DNA of 61,435 nucleotides from WS-2 sp036507005 (GTDB lineage Bacteria > Eisenbacteria > RBG-16-71-46), in contig DASXQT010000013.1 of NCBI GenBank assembly GCA_036507005.1, positions 1 to 61,435 on the forward strand, written 5' to 3'. The notes below the pieces were generated by a model. The model was not told the DNA's origin. It made no database searches and saw only the letters and a program-made list of their open reading frames with translations. Shown here piece by piece: positions 8,982 to 17,721 of the stretch (positions are counted from its first letter, which is position 1; each line of letters starts with the position of its first letter). Position numbers and translations under genes: made by a program.

Positions 8982-9012
8982 TCAGCGCCATTCGCGCCTG
9001 CCAGCGCGAGCG

Positions 9013-9155
9013 GTGTCGCGTACCGGTGGGCCGCTTCCGCGGCGCCCGCTCGGCTCCGCCATCCCTGGCTCCGCCTCGCTCCTGGCGGAGCGCTCCGGCT
9101 CCTGCCTCCGCGCTCCGCCAGAGCGCCGCGGAAGCGGCCCACCGGTACGCGACAC
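9013..9155. repeat. Structured hairpin element A (copy 1 of a two-member family)
   Basis: Perfect 33-bp inverted repeat (9013-9045 with 9123-9155) enclosing a conserved segment (9046-9081), a perfect 12-bp inner stem (9082-9093 with 9110-9121) and a 16-nt loop (9094-9109). A second element at 28001-28148 has the same architecture, a 30/32 match over the end of the left segment and a 14/14 match in the loop, but unrelated arm sequences. It lies between convergent genes (lipase-like and glpK), so it may act as a bidirectional terminator or a structured RNA. It has no plausible coding content. Confidence 0.9.
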
Positions 9156-9237
9156 TTGCAGTTCGCGGGCCTGGCGAAACGGCCCCCGCTCCCCGCCGGC
9201 GCGGGACACGAGCGCCGCGAGGTCGTGCCTGCTCCGG

Positions 9238-10722
9238 CTAGCGCCTCAGCAGCGTCGCCACCGCTTCCTTCCAGCGCGCGTACTCGGCCTCGCGCCAGGC
9301 GCGCGGCCGGCGCGGGCGGAAGACGCGCTCGATGCGCCGCGCGCGGTCCAGCTCGCGGTGCGACGACCAGAATCCCACGCCCAGGCCGGCCAGAAGCCCG
9401 GCGCCGAGCGCGGTGGTCTCGATCACGCGCGGGCGCTCGACCGGGATCCCGAGCAGGTCGGCCTGGAGCTGCATGAGGAAGTCGTTGGCGGCCGCCCCGC
9501 CGTCGACGCGCAGGCGCTGCACGCGCCGCCGCGCGTCGCGCGCCATCGCCTCGACCAGGTCGCGCGACTGGAACGCGAGCGACTCCAGCGTGGCCCGCAC
9601 CAGGTGGGCGCGAGTCGTGCCGCGGGTGAGGCCGAACACGGCGCCGCGCACGTCGGAGCGCCAGTAGGGGGCGCCGAGCCCGACGAAGGCCGGCACCACG
9701 GTGACGCCGCCGGCGTCGGGGACGGAGCGCGCAAGCGGCTCGCTGTCCGCCGCGCGCTCGATCAGGCCGAGCCCGTCGCGCAGCCACTGGAGCGCGGCGC
9801 CCGCGACGAACACGCTGCCTTCGAGCGCGTAGGCCGGCTCGCCGCGCGGGCCGCACGCCATCGTGGTGAGCAGCCCGGCGCGCGAGGCGACCCGCGAGGC
9901 GCCGGTATGGAAGAGCAGGAAGCAGCCGGTGCCGTAGGTGTTCTTCGAGGTCCCCGGGGTCACGCAGCCCTGCCCGAAGAGCGCTGCCTGCTGGTCGCCC
10001 GCGATCCCCGCGATCGGCACGCCGTCGGGGAGCCCGGGCACCCCCGAGGTGACGCCGAACGATCCGCTCGAGGGGCGGATCTCGGGCAGCACCGCGCGCG
10101 GGATCCCGAACCGCTCGAGCAGAGCATCGTCCCAGCGCTGGTGCCCGATGTGGAAGAGCATGGTGCGCGAGGCGTTGGTGGGATCGGTGGCGTGGCTCGC
10201 ACCGCCCGTGAGCTTCCACAGCAGCCACGTGTCCACGGTGCCGAACGCCAGCTCGCCCTTGCGGGCGCGCGCCTTGAGGCCGCGCCCGTGCGCGAGCAGC
10301 CATTCCAGCTTGGTGGCGGAGAAGTAGGGATCGAGCACCAGGCCGGTGCGCCGCCGGATCATGGGCTCGCGCCCGGCCCTTCTCAGCGCGTCGCAGCGCG
10401 CGCGGGTGCGCCGGTCCTGCCACACGATCGCGGGCGCCACCGGCTTCCCGCTCGCCCGCTCCCACAGCAGCGTGGTCTCGCGCTGGTTCGTGATCCCGAT
10501 CGCCGCGACGCCGCGTCCGCCCGCCCCGCGCAGCGCCGCGCGGGTGGCGGAGAGCACGCTCGCCCAGATCTCTCCGCCGTCGTGCTCCACCCAGCCCGGG
10601 CGCGGGAAGTGCTGGGGCAGCTCGGCGTAGCCGCGCCCCCTCACCTCGCCGCGCGCATCCAGCAGCAGCGCCGTGGTCCCGGTGGTGCCCTGGTCGATCG
10701 CGAGCACGAAGCCCCGCTTCAC
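9238..10722 (-). CDS. glpK: Glycerol kinase GlpK
   Basis: Phosphorylates glycerol to sn-glycerol 3-phosphate. GTG start at 10722, with GGAGG six bases upstream and a 4-base GTGA overlap with the end of glpD; 494 residues, normal for the family. FGGY-kinase landmarks include the phosphate-1 loop DQGTTGTTALLLD, GITNQRETTLLWER, VWQDRRT, GIAGDQQAALFGQ, the adenosine motif GTSKNTYGTGCFLL and DGGAAANDFLMQ. The residues R-E-T and the D of GDQQAAL match the glycerol-binding positions. It forms an operon with glpD directly upstream; no glpF facilitator gene is present. Confidence 0.97.
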   Translation of the reverse strand: MKRGFVLAIDQGTTGTTALLLDARGEVRGRGYAELPQHFPRPGWVEHDGGEIWASVLSATRAALRGAGGRGVAAIGITNQRETTLLWERASGKPVAPAIVWQDRRTRARCDALRRAGREPMIRRRTGLVLDPYFSATKLEWLLAHGRGLKARARKGELAFGTVDTWLLWKLTGGASHATDPTNASRTMLFHIGHQRWDDALLERFGIPRAVLPEIRPSSGSFGVTSGVPGLPDGVPIAGIAGDQQAALFGQGCVTPGTSKNTYGTGCFLLFHTGASRVASRAGLLTTMACGPRGEPAYALEGSVFVAGAALQWLRDGLGLIERAADSEPLARSVPDAGGVTVVPAFVGLGAPYWRSDVRGAVFGLTRGTTRAHLVRATLESLAFQSRDLVEAMARDARRRVQRLRVDGGAAANDFLMQLQADLLGIPVERPRVIETTALGAGLLAGLGVGFWSSHRELDRARRIERVFRPRRPRAWREAEYARWKEAVATLLRR

Positions 10723-12170
10723 GAATCCTCCCGCACGTAGGCGAGCAGCGTCTCCTCCTCGCGCACCAGGGCGTCGTGGCGCTCGATCTCCTCGCTCGCC
10801 CGCGAGGTGCTCCAGCCCAGCTCCTGCGCCATGGTCGCGGCCACGAAGCGCGCCACGATGCGCCCGCGGTCGGGCTCGAGCCACTGGAGGCTCCGGCGGC
10901 GCATCACGTCGTCGAGCGAGCGCGCGAACTCGCGCTCGACCGCGTGGCGCGTGAGGGTCTCGAGGCTCGCCCCCGCCGCCACCGGCGGCGGCAGCGGATC
11001 CTCGGAATCGCGGATCTCCTGCCGGCGCCGGGTGAGGCGCGCGACGTGCGCGAGGACGTCACGCGCCATGACCCGGAAGGTCGTGAACTTGCCGCCCGCG
11101 ATGGTGAGGAGGCCGTGCTCCTCGATCACGCGGTGCTCGCGCGAGGCGTTCCCCACGCTCGAGTCGGAGGCGAGCAGGGGGCGCACCCCGGCGAAGGCGG
11201 CGATCGGCCGGTACTCCGCGGTCGCGGGGAGCGCTTGCTGGAGCTCGCGCCTCAGGTAGCGCAGCTCTCCGAGGCTCGCGGCGAACGCGTCCGGCGGCGG
11301 GGGCGAGGGCACCTCGACCTCGGTCGTGCCCACCAGCGAGTGCCCCCCGAACGGGATCACGAACAGCACCCGGCCGTCCGAGCGCGCGGTGAGGACCAGG
11401 GCGTGGCGCTGGGTGAGCGGGGCGTAGACCAGATGGCAACCGCGCGAGGGGCGGAGCAGCGGCGCCACGTCGGGCGCCCCGGGGCGGAGGCCGGAGAGCA
11501 GCCGGCGGCGGGTCTCGTCGCACCACGGCCCGGTCGCGTTCACCACGAAGCGCGCCGGGAACTCGAGCGTGGTGCCGCTCGCGAGATCGCGCGCCGCGAC
11601 CTCGATCTCGCCGCCCTCGAGGGGCTTGGCGCCGATCACCTCGATGCGGGTGTGGATGTGCGCGCCCTGCGCGGCGGCATCGCGCGCCACGGCGATCGTG
11701 ATCGCCGCGTCGTTCATCACCACGTCGGAGTAGAGGCCGGCGCCGAGCAGCCCCTCGGAGGCGAGCGCGGGCTCGAGCGCGCGCGCGTCGCGCGCTCCGG
11801 CGAAGCCGTGCGGCGCCAGTGTCTGGCGCCCGGCCAGCCAGTCGTAGAGCCCGAGCCCGGCGCGCAGCTTCCAGGGCGCGAGCCGCCCGCCGCGGTAGAG
11901 CGGCACGAGGAAGCGGCACGGGCGCACGAGCGGCGCCGCCATGCGGCCCAGGACGCTGCGCTCCTTCAGGGCTTCGCGCACCAACCCGAACTGCGCGTGC
12001 TCGAGGTAGCGGAGCCCGCCGTGCAGCATGTGGCTCGACTGGCCGCTCGCGCCCGAGGCGAGGTCGGCGCGCTCGAGCACCGCCACCGCGTAGCCGTTGC
12101 GCGCCGCGAGCCGGGCGACCCCGAGCCCCACGATGCCGCCGCCCACCACCACGAGGTCGAGCGGCCTCAA
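10719..12170 (-). CDS. glpD: Glycerol-3-phosphate dehydrogenase, FAD-dependent
   Basis: Oxidises glycerol 3-phosphate to dihydroxyacetone phosphate and feeds electrons to the quinone pool; peripheral membrane enzyme. N-terminal FAD-binding Rossmann motif VVVGGGIVGLGVARLAARNG, then ASGASGQSSHMLHGGLRYLE, the family's conserved R-Y-L-E region. The C-terminal GlpD domain (TRHAVEREFARSLDD, RFVAATMAQELGW) is present, giving 483 residues, slightly shorter than the typical ~500. It directly precedes glpK with a 4-base overlap, so the two form a glycerol catabolic unit. Confidence 0.94.
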   Translation of the reverse strand: MRPLDLVVVGGGIVGLGVARLAARNGYAVAVLERADLASGASGQSSHMLHGGLRYLEHAQFGLVREALKERSVLGRMAAPLVRPCRFLVPLYRGGRLAPWKLRAGLGLYDWLAGRQTLAPHGFAGARDARALEPALASEGLLGAGLYSDVVMNDAAITIAVARDAAAQGAHIHTRIEVIGAKPLEGGEIEVAARDLASGTTLEFPARFVVNATGPWCDETRRRLLSGLRPGAPDVAPLLRPSRGCHLVYAPLTQRHALVLTARSDGRVLFVIPFGGHSLVGTTEVEVPSPPPPDAFAASLGELRYLRRELQQALPATAEYRPIAAFAGVRPLLASDSSVGNASREHRVIEEHGLLTIAGGKFTTFRVMARDVLAHVARLTRRRQEIRDSEDPLPPPVAAGASLETLTRHAVEREFARSLDDVMRRRSLQWLEPDRGRIVARFVAATMAQELGWSTSRASEEIERHDALVREEETLLAYVREDS

Positions 12171-12224
12171 CGGCCCGCCATCCGTGCGGGTCCGATCCGC
12201 CTCATGCCGGGGTGCGGCTCGCGC

Positions 12225-14318
12225 TCACGGGGTCTCGCCCGCCACCTTCTCGCCCGCCGCCGGCCGGGTCGCGCGCCGCGCCACGGGTGCTACGCCGAGC
12301 GTGTAGCGGTTGATCCAGTCGAGGTGCCACTCCTGCACGGTCCTGAGCAGCCGGGGCTCGCGCGGCCCGTGCGGCTGGCGCGGCAGCAGCAGCAGGTCGG
12401 TGGGCACCGAACGCTTCCTAAGCGCGGTGTAGAACTCCCAGCCCTGCGAGGTCGGCACGCGCTCGTCCTTCTCGCCGTGCACCACCAGCGTCGGCGTCTT
12501 CACCGCGCCGGCGTGCAGCACCGCCGAGTGCTCGACGTAGAACTGCGGGTCCTCCCACGGCCACGAGTCGAAGTAGGAGCGGTTGAAGTCGGGAATGTCG
12601 CAGGTCCCGGCCATCGAGATCAGGTCCGTCACGCCCGCGCCCACCACCGCGGCGCGGAAGCGGTCGGTCTTGGTGACGATGGTCGACGTCATGAACCCGC
12701 CGTAGGACCAGCCGCACACCGCGAGCCGCGCCGGGTCGGCGAGGCCGCGCGCGACCATCGCGTCCACGCCCGCCATCAGGTCCTCGTAGTCCTTCCCGCC
12801 CCAGTCGCGGCGGTTGGCGGCGCGGAACGCCGCGCCGTACCCGCCGCTCCCGCGCGGATTGGGGAACAGGATCGCGTAGCCCTTCTGGGCGAACAGCGCC
12901 CAGGGGTAGAGCCGCGAGGCGATGGTGCAGGTGTTCGAGTGCGTGCCCGCGGGCCCGCCGTGGACGTTGAGGATGAGCGGAACCTTCTGCCCGCTCCGGG
13001 TGGCCACGGGATGGATCAGGAGCCCCTCGATCGTCATCCCGTCCGCCCCCTTCCACGAGACCGGCTCCTTCCTGAACGAGAGCATGTCGCGCGTCTGGGG
13101 GTTGGTGTCGGTCACCGGCCGCGGGGCGCCCTCCGGGGTCTTCATGCACCAGACCTCGAGCGGGTGCTCGCTGTCCTGCCGCAGGAACGCCACCGTCGCG
13201 CCGTGGGCGTCGACGCTCGGCGAGCTGCTCATCTCGGGGCCGCGGGTCACCGCCTCCACCGGCCGCCCGTCGGTCCAGGCGGCGTAGATCTGCTGCGAGG
13301 TGTGCCGGTTCGAGGCGAAGAGGAGGTGGCTTCCATCCGGGCTCCACTCGAGGCCGCCCGCGCCGAGTCCCTCCACGCGCTCATCGAAATCGGCGGTCAG
13401 GTTGCGCGCCGGACCGCCGGCGGGTGAGACGATGCAGATGTAGTTGTTCGTGAACCACTCGGTGCTCCGCCCGTCCTGCGAGACGAACGCGATCCACTTT
13501 CCGTCCAGCGACCACCGCGGCTGGGCGTCGGTGCCGGGACGCTTCACGAGCGGCGTGGGCTTCCCGCCCGCCGTGGGGACCTGGTAGATGTCCGAGTTGA
13601 AGTTGTCGGGGATGAGCGGTGTGGGCTGGGCCGCGATCGCGAGCCGCTTGCCGTCGGGGGAGAAGGAGAAGCCGGTGACGTGGAGCTCCCCGCTCGTGAG
13701 CTGCACGGCCTTCGCCGTCGCGACCTCGATCACCCACAGCCGGTTCCACGGATACATCTGGCTCGGGGTCCAGGCGTCGTCCTTGTCCTTCTCCTTCTTC
13801 CTGCGCTCCTCGCTCTTGGGCTCCTTCGAGAGGTAGGCGATGCGGGCGCCGTCGCGCGACCACTCGAGGGCCGAGACGCCGCCCTTGGCGTCCGTGAGCT
13901 GCCAGGCCTCGCCGCCGTCCGCGCGGATCAGCCACGCCTGGCGCTTGCCCTCGTCCGCGTCCTTCCCCGCCTCGTCGGGCTTGACCCCCGCCCGCGGCCG
14001 CTCGGAGAGGAACGCCAGCGTGCGGCCGTCCGGGGACCAGCGGGGATTCTCGTCGGCCACGGGCGAGCCGGTGAGCCTTCGCGCCTCGCCGCCCGCGACC
14101 GGCGCGAGCCACACGTCGGTCTGATAATCGCTCTTGTCGCGATTGAGCTCGGACACCACGTAGGCGACCGAGCGCCCGTCGGGCGAGAGCTGCGGATCGC
14201 TCACGGTCTTGAGCGCCAGGAGGTCGTCGCTGGTCCAGGGCCTCGAGCCGGCGTTCGCCGGCGGGGCGAGGGTGGCGGCGAGGACGAGCGCGGCGCAGAT
14301 CGGGGGAATGCACTTCAT
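12225..14318 (-). CDS. Secreted S9-family prolyl oligopeptidase-like peptidase
   Basis: 697 residues: a signal peptide (AALVLAATLAPPANAG), a beta-propeller of PD40/WD40-like repeats (SPDGRSVAYV, SPDGRTLAFLSER, SPDGKRLAIA, SPDGSHLLFASN), then an alpha/beta hydrolase domain with the nucleophile motif GWSYGGFMTS, the acid in HGEKDERVPTSQ and a C-terminal His in RQPHGP. This matches dipeptidyl/acylaminoacyl peptidases of the DPP4/AAP group, which cleave short peptides in the periplasm. Start at 14318 with AGGAGG seven bases upstream. It lies 15 bp downstream of the DUF547 gene, likely the same transcript. Confidence 0.93.
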   Translation of the reverse strand: MKCIPPICAALVLAATLAPPANAGSRPWTSDDLLALKTVSDPQLSPDGRSVAYVVSELNRDKSDYQTDVWLAPVAGGEARRLTGSPVADENPRWSPDGRTLAFLSERPRAGVKPDEAGKDADEGKRQAWLIRADGGEAWQLTDAKGGVSALEWSRDGARIAYLSKEPKSEERRKKEKDKDDAWTPSQMYPWNRLWVIEVATAKAVQLTSGELHVTGFSFSPDGKRLAIAAQPTPLIPDNFNSDIYQVPTAGGKPTPLVKRPGTDAQPRWSLDGKWIAFVSQDGRSTEWFTNNYICIVSPAGGPARNLTADFDERVEGLGAGGLEWSPDGSHLLFASNRHTSQQIYAAWTDGRPVEAVTRGPEMSSSPSVDAHGATVAFLRQDSEHPLEVWCMKTPEGAPRPVTDTNPQTRDMLSFRKEPVSWKGADGMTIEGLLIHPVATRSGQKVPLILNVHGGPAGTHSNTCTIASRLYPWALFAQKGYAILFPNPRGSGGYGAAFRAANRRDWGGKDYEDLMAGVDAMVARGLADPARLAVCGWSYGGFMTSTIVTKTDRFRAAVVGAGVTDLISMAGTCDIPDFNRSYFDSWPWEDPQFYVEHSAVLHAGAVKTPTLVVHGEKDERVPTSQGWEFYTALRKRSVPTDLLLLPRQPHGPREPRLLRTVQEWHLDWINRYTLGVAPVARRATRPAAGEKVAGETP

Positions 14319-14333
14319 GGTCGAACCTCCTCT

Positions 14334-15260
14334 CTAGAGCACCTTCTTGTGCGGGAACTGGTTCAGGTTCCAGTCCCAGGGGGTCATGCCGGTGATCGCG
14401 TTGAGCTTGCGCTTCTCGATCGCGGCCCGCGTCCGGGCGGGCGCGTACTTCCGGACGAACTCGAAAGCCCGCTCCATGCCTCCGAAGTCGGCCGTGTACC
14501 ACTGGAAGATCGCGCTCGCGTCCAGGCGCCCGGTCTGCTCGCTGAGCGTGAGGTGCCGCGGGAGCGCGAGGGCGTTCCGGGTCGCGAACTCGAGCTGCCT
14601 CTCGAGCGAGTCCGGCTTGTAGGCGCGCGGGAGGAGCGGCGGGCAGCCGACCGCGCCGCACACGATCGCGAAGTGGACGCGCGGATCGAGCGCCGGCGGC
14701 GGATCACCGCCCTTTGCCCGGTCGTAGCCGGCGAAGAGGAATTCGCGCTCGAACTGGTCGAGCGAGTACTTGCGTCCCTCGACCTCGACCACCGGCGCCG
14801 TGAAGAACGAGCCGCCGGGCAGCCCGATGTCCCGCGGGCTCAGGTAGCGGAGCCGGCCGCGCTGGGGCACGAGCAGGTAGTTGGTGGCGTACTGGATCAC
14901 GAGGAAGTTGTAGGTGTTGATCGCCCACGCGAGCCGCGTCCGGTCGTCCATTCTCGAAGGCGGGACGGCGAGCAGCTGCCGGTGGATGCGGAACAGCCGT
15001 TCGAAGCGGCCGCGGATGTCGTACAGCTTCTCGTAGTCGAAGCGCGTGTCCACCGCCGCACCGGGGGAGGAGACCACCGTGAGCAGGTCGTTCAGGAGCT
15101 GCTGGTAGCCGGAGAGATCGACCGCCGCGGGGGAGGCGGTCGAATCCGCGGACGCGGCGAGCGCGGCCGCGGGGGCGAGCGCCAGCGCCGCGGCGAGAAC
15201 GAGGCGACGGGCGATGCTCCCGCGGCTCGGCGCGTTCCGGAGCCCCGGGCGCGGAATCAT
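14334..15260 (-). CDS. Secreted DUF547 domain protein
   Basis: 308 residues with a signal peptide (RRLVLAAALALAPAAALA) and a DUF547 domain: RLAWAINTYNFLVIQYA, LPGGSFFTAPVVEVEG, YSLDQFEREFLF, DPRVHFAIVCGAVGCPPL (the conserved C-G-A-x-x-C-P) and FQWYTADFGG. The conserved Cys/His/Asn pattern in this family has been compared with papain-like folds, but its function is unknown. Its ATG overlaps the stop of the upstream molybdoenzyme gene (ATGA), so the two are translationally coupled, and the S9 peptidase follows 15 bp downstream. Confidence 0.9.
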   Translation of the reverse strand: MIPRPGLRNAPSRGSIARRLVLAAALALAPAAALAASADSTASPAAVDLSGYQQLLNDLLTVVSSPGAAVDTRFDYEKLYDIRGRFERLFRIHRQLLAVPPSRMDDRTRLAWAINTYNFLVIQYATNYLLVPQRGRLRYLSPRDIGLPGGSFFTAPVVEVEGRKYSLDQFEREFLFAGYDRAKGGDPPPALDPRVHFAIVCGAVGCPPLLPRAYKPDSLERQLEFATRNALALPRHLTLSEQTGRLDASAIFQWYTADFGGMERAFEFVRKYAPARTRAAIEKRKLNAITGMTPWDWNLNQFPHKKVL

Positions 15261-17599
15261 CGAGGGCGCTCCGGCCGCACGGCGCGGGCCAGCGCCGGAG
15301 CGGGCTCGGCGGCTGGCGCCGGGTGCGCGGCGCCTGCGACGCGCGCCGGCGTGGTGGCGGCGAGCGGCCCGGCCGGCTCGACCGTGACCACGGTGTTGTA
15401 GTCGGGCTCGCCCGACACGGGATCGAAGCGCCGCGGGATCAGCACGTTGGTCTCGGGCCAGTAGGCCTGGAGGTGGCGCTCCTTCATGGGTGCGAGCCGT
15501 GCGATGCCGCTCCACTCGCCGGTCTCCGAGCGCAGCACGATCGCGGCCCCGTCGGCGATCCCGAGCGCGGCCGCGTCCGCGGGGTTCATGAGCACGTCGC
15601 GCCGGGTGCGGGCGCCCATCAGGAAGTCGCGCGGGTCCTGGGCCATGCTGTTGAACTGCTTCCCGCGCCGCGTGGTCAGGTAGAACTTGCCCGCCGGGAT
15701 CGCGACCTCGGGGAGCGGCACGGAGGTGAAGCGCGCGCGTCCCCCCGGCATGCGGGCGAAGCCGTCTTCGAAGAGGCGCTCGCCGCCCCACTGGACCCAT
15801 TGCCCCTCGCGCTCGAGCTTCTCGATCCCGCCGTAGATCGGCATGGCGCGCGCCATCTCGGCGCGGATCCCGGCCGGGCCCTCCCAGGCGAGGAGCCGCG
15901 CGAGCGCGGGCCTGGCCGCGGTCGCGACCTGGACCGGGATCCGCCACTCGGCCCGGGCCTCCGCGATGCGCGGGCCCGCGATCTCGGGGGTGAAGCGGAT
16001 GCGCCGCTCGGTGCTGGTGGCGGTGCCTCCGCCGCGCGTCTCGTAGCGGGTCTCGGCCGGCAGCAGGATCACGGTGCGCCCCGGGAGCAGCGACGAGGTG
16101 TTGAGCACGATGTCCTGGTGCACCCGCAGCTTCACGCGCGAGAGCGCCTCGGCCATGTAGGCGCGATCCGGCATGGTCTCGAGCAGGTTGCCGCCCAGCG
16201 AGTAGAGGAAGTCGATCTCGCCCGCGTGCGCCGCCTCCAGCATCTGGAGCGTGCGCCGGCCCTTCCAGGCCGGGAGCGGGGCGCCCCACAGCTCCTCGAA
16301 GCGCCGGCGGTCCTCGGGGCTCGCGACCTCGAAGCCGCCCGGGTACTTGTCGGGGTCCACGCCGCACTCGCCGCCGCCTTGGACGCCGGAGTGCCCGCGG
16401 ATCGGCAGCACCCCGCACTTCTCGCGCCCCAGCATGCCGCGCGCGAGCGCGAGGTTGACCAGCGCCTTGACGTTGTCCACGCCGAAGCGGTGCTGGGTGA
16501 GGCCCATGCTGTAGACGAACACCGCGGTCCTGGCCCGCGCGCACTGCTCGGCGAAGCGCAACATGTCGGCGCGGCTCTGGCCGCTCGACTGCTCCAGGTG
16601 CTCCCACGCCATGCCCCGCAGGTGCGCGGCGAGCTCGTCGAAGCCCGAGGTGCGCCGCGCGATGAAGTCGCCGTCGGTCCAGCCGCGCTCGATCAGGTGC
16701 TTCAGCGTGCCGTTCAGGAACGCGATGTCGCCGCCGACCGCGACCTGGAAGAAGTCGTCCATGAGCCGCGTGCCGAAGAGCGCGCTCCGGAGGTCGCTCG
16801 GCACCCAGGTGCGCTCGAGCCCGGGCTCGCGCATCGGGTTCACCACCACGATGCGCGTCCCCAGCCGCTTCGCCTGGCACAGGTACTTGGTGGTGACCGG
16901 CTGATTGTTCGCGAGGTGCGAGCCCAGGATCACCACCAGGTCCGAGCCGATCAGGTCCTTGAGCGAGCAGGTCGGGGCGGGCACGCCGAGGGTGTCCTTG
17001 AGCCCCGAAACGCTCGCGGCGTGGCACAGGCGCGCGCACAGGTCCACGTGGTTCGAGCCCATCAGGCGCGCGGCCTTCTGGAACGCGTAGTAGGTCTCGT
17101 TCACGATGCCGCGCGAGGTGGCGTAGAAGCCCATGCGCTCGCCCGGCACGCCCGCGAGCTCCTCGGCCACGATCCCGAGCGCCTCGTCCCACGACAGGCG
17201 GTGGAGCCGGTCGCTGCCGGCGCGGTGGATCAGCGGCCAGGGGAGGCGGCCGAGGGGGTGCAACTCCTCGTTGCGCAGCGCGCGCAGCGCGCCGAGGTCG
17301 GAGAGCCTCGCTTCCGGGATCGGGCCCATGGTGTTCAGGCGCAGGAGGCGGAGCCGCGTCATGCACAGGTGGACGCCCTGGATCACGTCGTCGCGCAGCC
17401 CGCGCGGCCCGAGCGAGCAGCCGTCGCACACCCCGTGCACCAGGATGCGCCAGGCGTAGGGAAGGTTGTCGCGGTTCTCCCACGCGATCTTCGCCATCTC
17501 GAAGTAGGGCCGGGGGCGCGGATGGCGGCGCGGGCCGAACGGGATCAGGTCGCGGAGCCGGAAGCGGCCCCGGCTCGAGTGCAGGGGATGCGGGGACAT
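15257..17599 (-). CDS. FdhF/YdeP-family molybdopterin oxidoreductase, Cys in the Sec position
   Basis: A 780-residue bis-MGD molybdoenzyme. N-terminal Cys residues are present (CDGC at 58-61, C79) but not the four-Cys spacing of a standard [4Fe-4S] site, as in YdeP-type proteins. CARLCHAASVSG at 188-199 aligns with the E. coli formate dehydrogenase H segment that carries selenocysteine; here residue 192 is Cys. Further landmarks: ILGSHLANNQPVTTKY, GVQGGGECGVDPDKYPGG, LYSLGGNLLETMPD and the C-terminal MGD domain FYLTTRRGKQFNSM. YdeP-like enzymes are linked to acid resistance or formate-related chemistry; the true substrate is unknown. Coupled to the DUF547 gene downstream. Confidence 0.92.
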   Translation of the reverse strand: MSPHPLHSSRGRFRLRDLIPFGPRRHPRPRPYFEMAKIAWENRDNLPYAWRILVHGVCDGCSLGPRGLRDDVIQGVHLCMTRLRLLRLNTMGPIPEARLSDLGALRALRNEELHPLGRLPWPLIHRAGSDRLHRLSWDEALGIVAEELAGVPGERMGFYATSRGIVNETYYAFQKAARLMGSNHVDLCARLCHAASVSGLKDTLGVPAPTCSLKDLIGSDLVVILGSHLANNQPVTTKYLCQAKRLGTRIVVVNPMREPGLERTWVPSDLRSALFGTRLMDDFFQVAVGGDIAFLNGTLKHLIERGWTDGDFIARRTSGFDELAAHLRGMAWEHLEQSSGQSRADMLRFAEQCARARTAVFVYSMGLTQHRFGVDNVKALVNLALARGMLGREKCGVLPIRGHSGVQGGGECGVDPDKYPGGFEVASPEDRRRFEELWGAPLPAWKGRRTLQMLEAAHAGEIDFLYSLGGNLLETMPDRAYMAEALSRVKLRVHQDIVLNTSSLLPGRTVILLPAETRYETRGGGTATSTERRIRFTPEIAGPRIAEARAEWRIPVQVATAARPALARLLAWEGPAGIRAEMARAMPIYGGIEKLEREGQWVQWGGERLFEDGFARMPGGRARFTSVPLPEVAIPAGKFYLTTRRGKQFNSMAQDPRDFLMGARTRRDVLMNPADAAALGIADGAAIVLRSETGEWSGIARLAPMKERHLQAYWPETNVLIPRRFDPVSGEPDYNTVVTVEPAGPLAATTPARVAGAAHPAPAAEPAPALARAVRPERPR

Positions 17600-17721
17600 G
17601 CGGGAACAGCTTAGCGCGGGCCGCGGGCTTTGCGAAAGCCGCGCGCTTTCGCGCGCCGGCGCCCGCCATGTAGACTGCCGGCGCCGATCCCATCCGTCCC
17701 CGCCACCCCGGAGCGCCCGCC
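17600..17721. promoter_or_regulatory. Divergent promoter region, molybdoenzyme and aldo-keto reductase
   Basis: 122 bp between divergently transcribed genes, presumably holding both promoters. A short inverted repeat (gccggcgcc near 17656 with a matching half near 17677) flanks the segment catgtagact, whose TAGACT resembles a -10 hexamer. No defined operator could be assigned. Confidence 0.3.

Noticed and set aside
9013..9155. Short open frames within the hairpin elements (both give a similar GSAI-x-GSASLLA peptide)
   Set aside because: The shared peptide arises from the conserved core DNA; frames have no ribosome site and run through the palindromic arms.
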